Shown: in pieces, positions 61,653 to 64,000 of the stretch
Numbering within the stretch: position 1 is the stretch's first letter
Layout: each line of letters opens with the position of its first letter
DNA from: Actinomycetaceae bacterium
GTDB taxonomy: Bacteria; Actinomycetota; Actinomycetes; Actinomycetales; Actinomycetaceae
DNA length: 64,000 nt
Direction: 5' to 3'
NCBI GenBank assembly: GCA_030524055.1
Contig: JAUNHH010000001.1
Span: 296,156-360,155 of the forward strand
The notes under the pieces: model-generated
Database searches by the model: none
Told to the model about the DNA's origin: nothing
What the model saw: the letters and a program-made list of their open reading frames with translations, nothing else
Position numbers and translations under genes: made by a program

Positions 61653-63404
61653 GTGCTTCTATTACTTTGTTGGCAATATCTACGCACGCGTCTTCGTGAC
61701 GTGGCGTTAATCCTGTTTCTCCAGGTAGCAGCCGCATTGGCTGGCCTGAACTTACCTGACATTAATGCCAGAATCATCGACGAGGGCGTGGCTACTGGCT
61801 CTACTGGCGTGATCTGGTCACTTGGTGGATTAATGCTGGCCATCGCTCTGGTCCAAGGGGTATGCACTGCGCTGGCTGTATGGTTTGGCGCGAAAGTCTC
61901 CATGGGCTTGGGAGCTTGGCTGCGCCACAGGGTTTTTACTCACGCGCAGCGTCTATCCATTCAGGATGTCCACCATTATGGAGCGCCCTCACTCATTACG
62001 CGATCCACTAATGACGTGCAGCATATTCAGATGGTTGTGCTGATGTCCTTTTCGATTATGGTCACCGCACCCATTATGGGGATCGGCGGCGTTATTCAAG
62101 CGGTCCGGCAGAACCTAGAGTTATCGGGAGTTTTGGCTGTTCTTATCCCACTCCTCATTGCAATTTTCGGGATTCTCTCGTTTAAGCTCTACCCGATTTT
62201 CGGCCAGCTTCAAGTGCGCACTGATGAAATTAATACTGTCCTACGTGAGGAACTCACGGGCATTCGCGTAATCCGCGCATTTGCTCGAATCCCCTTTATT
62301 AGCGACCGCTATCGCACTGCTAATGACAATCTCCGCGATGTGTCGATGATTTTAGGCGCGATTTTTGCGGTCCTCTTTCCCTTAGTGGGTTTGGTCGTTA
62401 ATGCGGCGAATGTGGCAGTAGTGTGGTTTGGCGCCGGATTAGTTGATTCCGGCCAGGCCAATATTGGCGCTCTTTTCGCCTTCCTCAACTATGTGGGCAT
62501 GATTTTTATGGCCGTGATGCTCTCTTCCATGGTCTTTATGATGGTGCCCCGTGCCTCAGTGTGCGCCCAGCGTATTCACGAAATTCTCGACCACCAGCCC
62601 ACGGTTTTCTCCCCCGAAACAGGGAAGAAGGCGGACAGCCCAGAGTTATCCTCCCAGTGGTCCTTCGCCCTCGACAATGCCTCGATGCAATACCCGGGGG
62701 CAGAAAGTGCAGTGCTGGAAAATATTGACCTACCGCTGCCAGCGGGAACGACGACCGCCATTATTGGCGCCACAGGGGCAGGGAAAACGACTCTGGTCAA
62801 TCTTCTCCCCCGCCTGATGGACCCCACTGGAGGGCACGTCCTGGCAAATGGCATTCCCGTTGATCAGATTGATCTGGGGGATTTGCGCGGACGTATCGCC
62901 GTGGTGCCACAGCGCGCCCACCTCTTTTCCGGGACGATCGCTAGTGCAGTGTCCTGCAGCAATGATCTGGATGAGGCTGGACGTGAACGTGTCCGCTGGG
63001 CTTTAGCAGGAGCCCAAGCCCTCGAGTTTGTTGATCGTCTTGAAGACGGGATCGACTCCCCAGTAGAACCTGGGGGGAAGAATTTCTCTGGCGGCCAGCG
63101 CCAGCGCCTATGTATTGCGCGGGCCCTGTACCGCCAGGCCGATCTGTATATTTTCGACGACTCTTTCTCTGCATTGGATCAGGCCACCGATGCGGCTCTG
63201 CGCCGGGGCCTACCCGAATATGTTGGGAATGCTGCGGTGGTGGTGGTCGCCCAACGGGTGGCGTCAATTCGCACAGCAGATGTCATTATCGTCCTCGATC
63301 ATGGGCAGATTGTGGGACGAGGGCGGCATGAGGATCTACTCCAAACCTGCCCAACATATAAAGAGATTGTGGACTCTCAGGCAAGTAGCGAGGAGGCAGC
63401 ATGA
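61653..63404 (+). CDS. ABC transporter half-exporter (permease-ATPase), first of a pair
   Basis: 583 aa from GTG 61653, chosen because the family normally begins a few residues before the LLLCWQYLRTRLRD segment; the frame is open to TTG 61575. The six-helix membrane domain includes NARIIDEGVATGSTG. The ATPase has Walker A GATGAGKTT, signature FSGGQRQRL and Walker B LYIFDDSFSALD. In that Walker B the usual catalytic Glu is Asp, as in one partner of heterodimeric exporters. The stop overlaps the next start (ATGA). It is divergent from the PadR operon. Confidence 0.9.
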   Translation: MLLLLCWQYLRTRLRDVALILFLQVAAALAGLNLPDINARIIDEGVATGSTGVIWSLGGLMLAIALVQGVCTALAVWFGAKVSMGLGAWLRHRVFTHAQRLSIQDVHHYGAPSLITRSTNDVQHIQMVVLMSFSIMVTAPIMGIGGVIQAVRQNLELSGVLAVLIPLLIAIFGILSFKLYPIFGQLQVRTDEINTVLREELTGIRVIRAFARIPFISDRYRTANDNLRDVSMILGAIFAVLFPLVGLVVNAANVAVVWFGAGLVDSGQANIGALFAFLNYVGMIFMAVMLSSMVFMMVPRASVCAQRIHEILDHQPTVFSPETGKKADSPELSSQWSFALDNASMQYPGAESAVLENIDLPLPAGTTTAIIGATGAGKTTLVNLLPRLMDPTGGHVLANGIPVDQIDLGDLRGRIAVVPQRAHLFSGTIASAVSCSNDLDEAGRERVRWALAGAQALEFVDRLEDGIDSPVEPGGKNFSGGQRQRLCIARALYRQADLYIFDDSFSALDQATDAALRRGLPEYVGNAAVVVVAQRVASIRTADVIIVLDHGQIVGRGRHEDLLQTCPTYKEIVDSQASSEEAA

Positions 63405-64000
63405 GTCATCGTGGAGCAGGTGTTGCCCCTGGCCAGAAGTCCGCGGATTTCCGGGGTTCATTGAAGCGTTTACTTGCCGAATTGCGGCCTGAACGTGTGG
63501 GCTTAATTGCCACGATTGTGGCCACTGCAATTGCTGTGGTGCTCAATGTGATGGCGCCCTGGGTGCTGGGCATGGGGACCGACCTCGTTTTTTCTGGGGT
63601 TCTTTCCCGCATGCTAGGGCAGGCTGGGTCGCCAGAAGAAGCTGCTGCTGCCTTGCGCGCCCAAGGTAGTGAAGAGTTAGCAGCCATGGTGGAAACCGCG
63701 CGAGTGGTACCAGGGGCAGGGATTGATTTTGAGGCTCTGGCGCGGATTCTTCTTATCGCCTGTGCGCTCTACGCCCTATCTGCGGCAGCGGGCTGGGTCA
63801 TGGGGATGATTTTGCGGGTTGTTGTCCAGCGTTTTGGTTGGCGACTGCGAGACCAAGTCCAGGACAAAATCGAACGCCTGCCGCTGTCGTATATTGATAA
63901 AGGATCTCGCGGCGATTTAATTTCTCGCGTCTCGAATGACGTCGATAATGTCACCCAGGTCATGAATCAGACGCTCTCGCAGTTCTTCAATGCGATCTTC
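63401..64000 (+). CDS. ABC transporter half-exporter, second of a pair (3' end outside window)
   Basis: The first 200 codons, from ATG 63401. A short Gly-rich start precedes the membrane domain: LLAELRPERVGLIATIVATAIAVVLNVMAPWVLG. A Glu/Ala insert of about 40 residues follows, then the conserved DKIERLPLSYIDKGSRGDLISRVSNDVDNVTQVMNQTLSQ of exporter half-transporters. It is expected to form a heterodimer with the preceding protein and to carry the canonical ATPase site. Confidence 0.9.
   Translation, partial: MSHRGAGVAPGQKSADFRGSLKRLLAELRPERVGLIATIVATAIAVVLNVMAPWVLGMGTDLVFSGVLSRMLGQAGSPEEAAAALRAQGSEELAAMVETARVVPGAGIDFEALARILLIACALYALSAAAGWVMGMILRVVVQRFGWRLRDQVQDKIERLPLSYIDKGSRGDLISRVSNDVDNVTQVMNQTLSQFFNAIF

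Noticed and set aside
13319-63328. Weaker 13-mer matches (for example 13319, 13971, 15133, 21430, 54605, 57034, 63316)
   Set aside because: Two or more mismatches; with GC-rich codons these can occur by chance, so they were not counted.

Overview
The window looks like chromosomal DNA from a high-GC Gram-positive bacterium, probably of the Actinomycetaceae/Actinomycetales type. The base composition is moderate (mid-50s % GC by eye). The main evidence is a dnaK-grpE-dnaJ-hspR operon with HAIR-type operators, a SenX3/RegX3-like pair beside pstSCAB with a PHO-box-like site, MurT, DUF6318 and DUF2510 proteins, and an LAxTG surface protein. No tRNA, rRNA, CRISPR array or transposase was seen.

Layout. 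1-1119 is the 3' part of murT (minus strand). 1.2-6.3 kb is an accessory-looking block: a SUKH-type immunity-like gene, an AT-rich spacer with two perfect palindromes, a DUF4143-type ATPase and a three-gene cluster with two DUF6318-like proteins. 6.4-13.2 kb is the phosphate block: pstB, pstA, pstC and pstS, then regX3 and senX3, all on the minus strand. 13.2-14.3 kb is an unknown gene. 14.7-19.0 kb is the DnaK chaperone operon, ending with its repressor gene hspR and preceded by two HAIR-like operators.

19.2-44.2 kb is the most unusual part. It holds fourteen tandem, same-strand paralogues encoding surface-anchored PQQ-like beta-propeller proteins, interrupted only by rlmC on the opposite strand. 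One copy is broken by a single amber codon. The others differ mainly in their cytoplasmic tails. The last is a lipoprotein rather than a transmembrane protein. I do not recognise a described system with this layout.

44.5-49.3 kb holds housekeeping genes (GNAT, aldo/keto reductase, M18 aminopeptidase, Ohr, NUDIX) and a ~147 bp tandem repeat with one distant inverted copy. 49.3-52.0 kb is a repeat-rich cell-wall-anchored surface protein. 52.3-57.1 kb is a cluster of two membrane proteins, an unknown His/Cys-motif protein and an S4-domain protein. 57.1-61.4 kb is a PadR-regulated ABC exporter operon, divergent from a heterodimeric-type ABC exporter pair that runs off the right end.

Overlaid on everything is a dispersed 13-mer, ACGAGGGCGGGGC. 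I count 21 exact copies on both strands, plus about eleven copies with one mismatch. They lie in intergenic regions and inside genes, where the motif is most often read as (N/D/H/Y)EGGA. Some copies form inverted pairs that make hairpins near gene ends. The pattern resembles DNA uptake sequences of other bacteria, but the function here is unknown.
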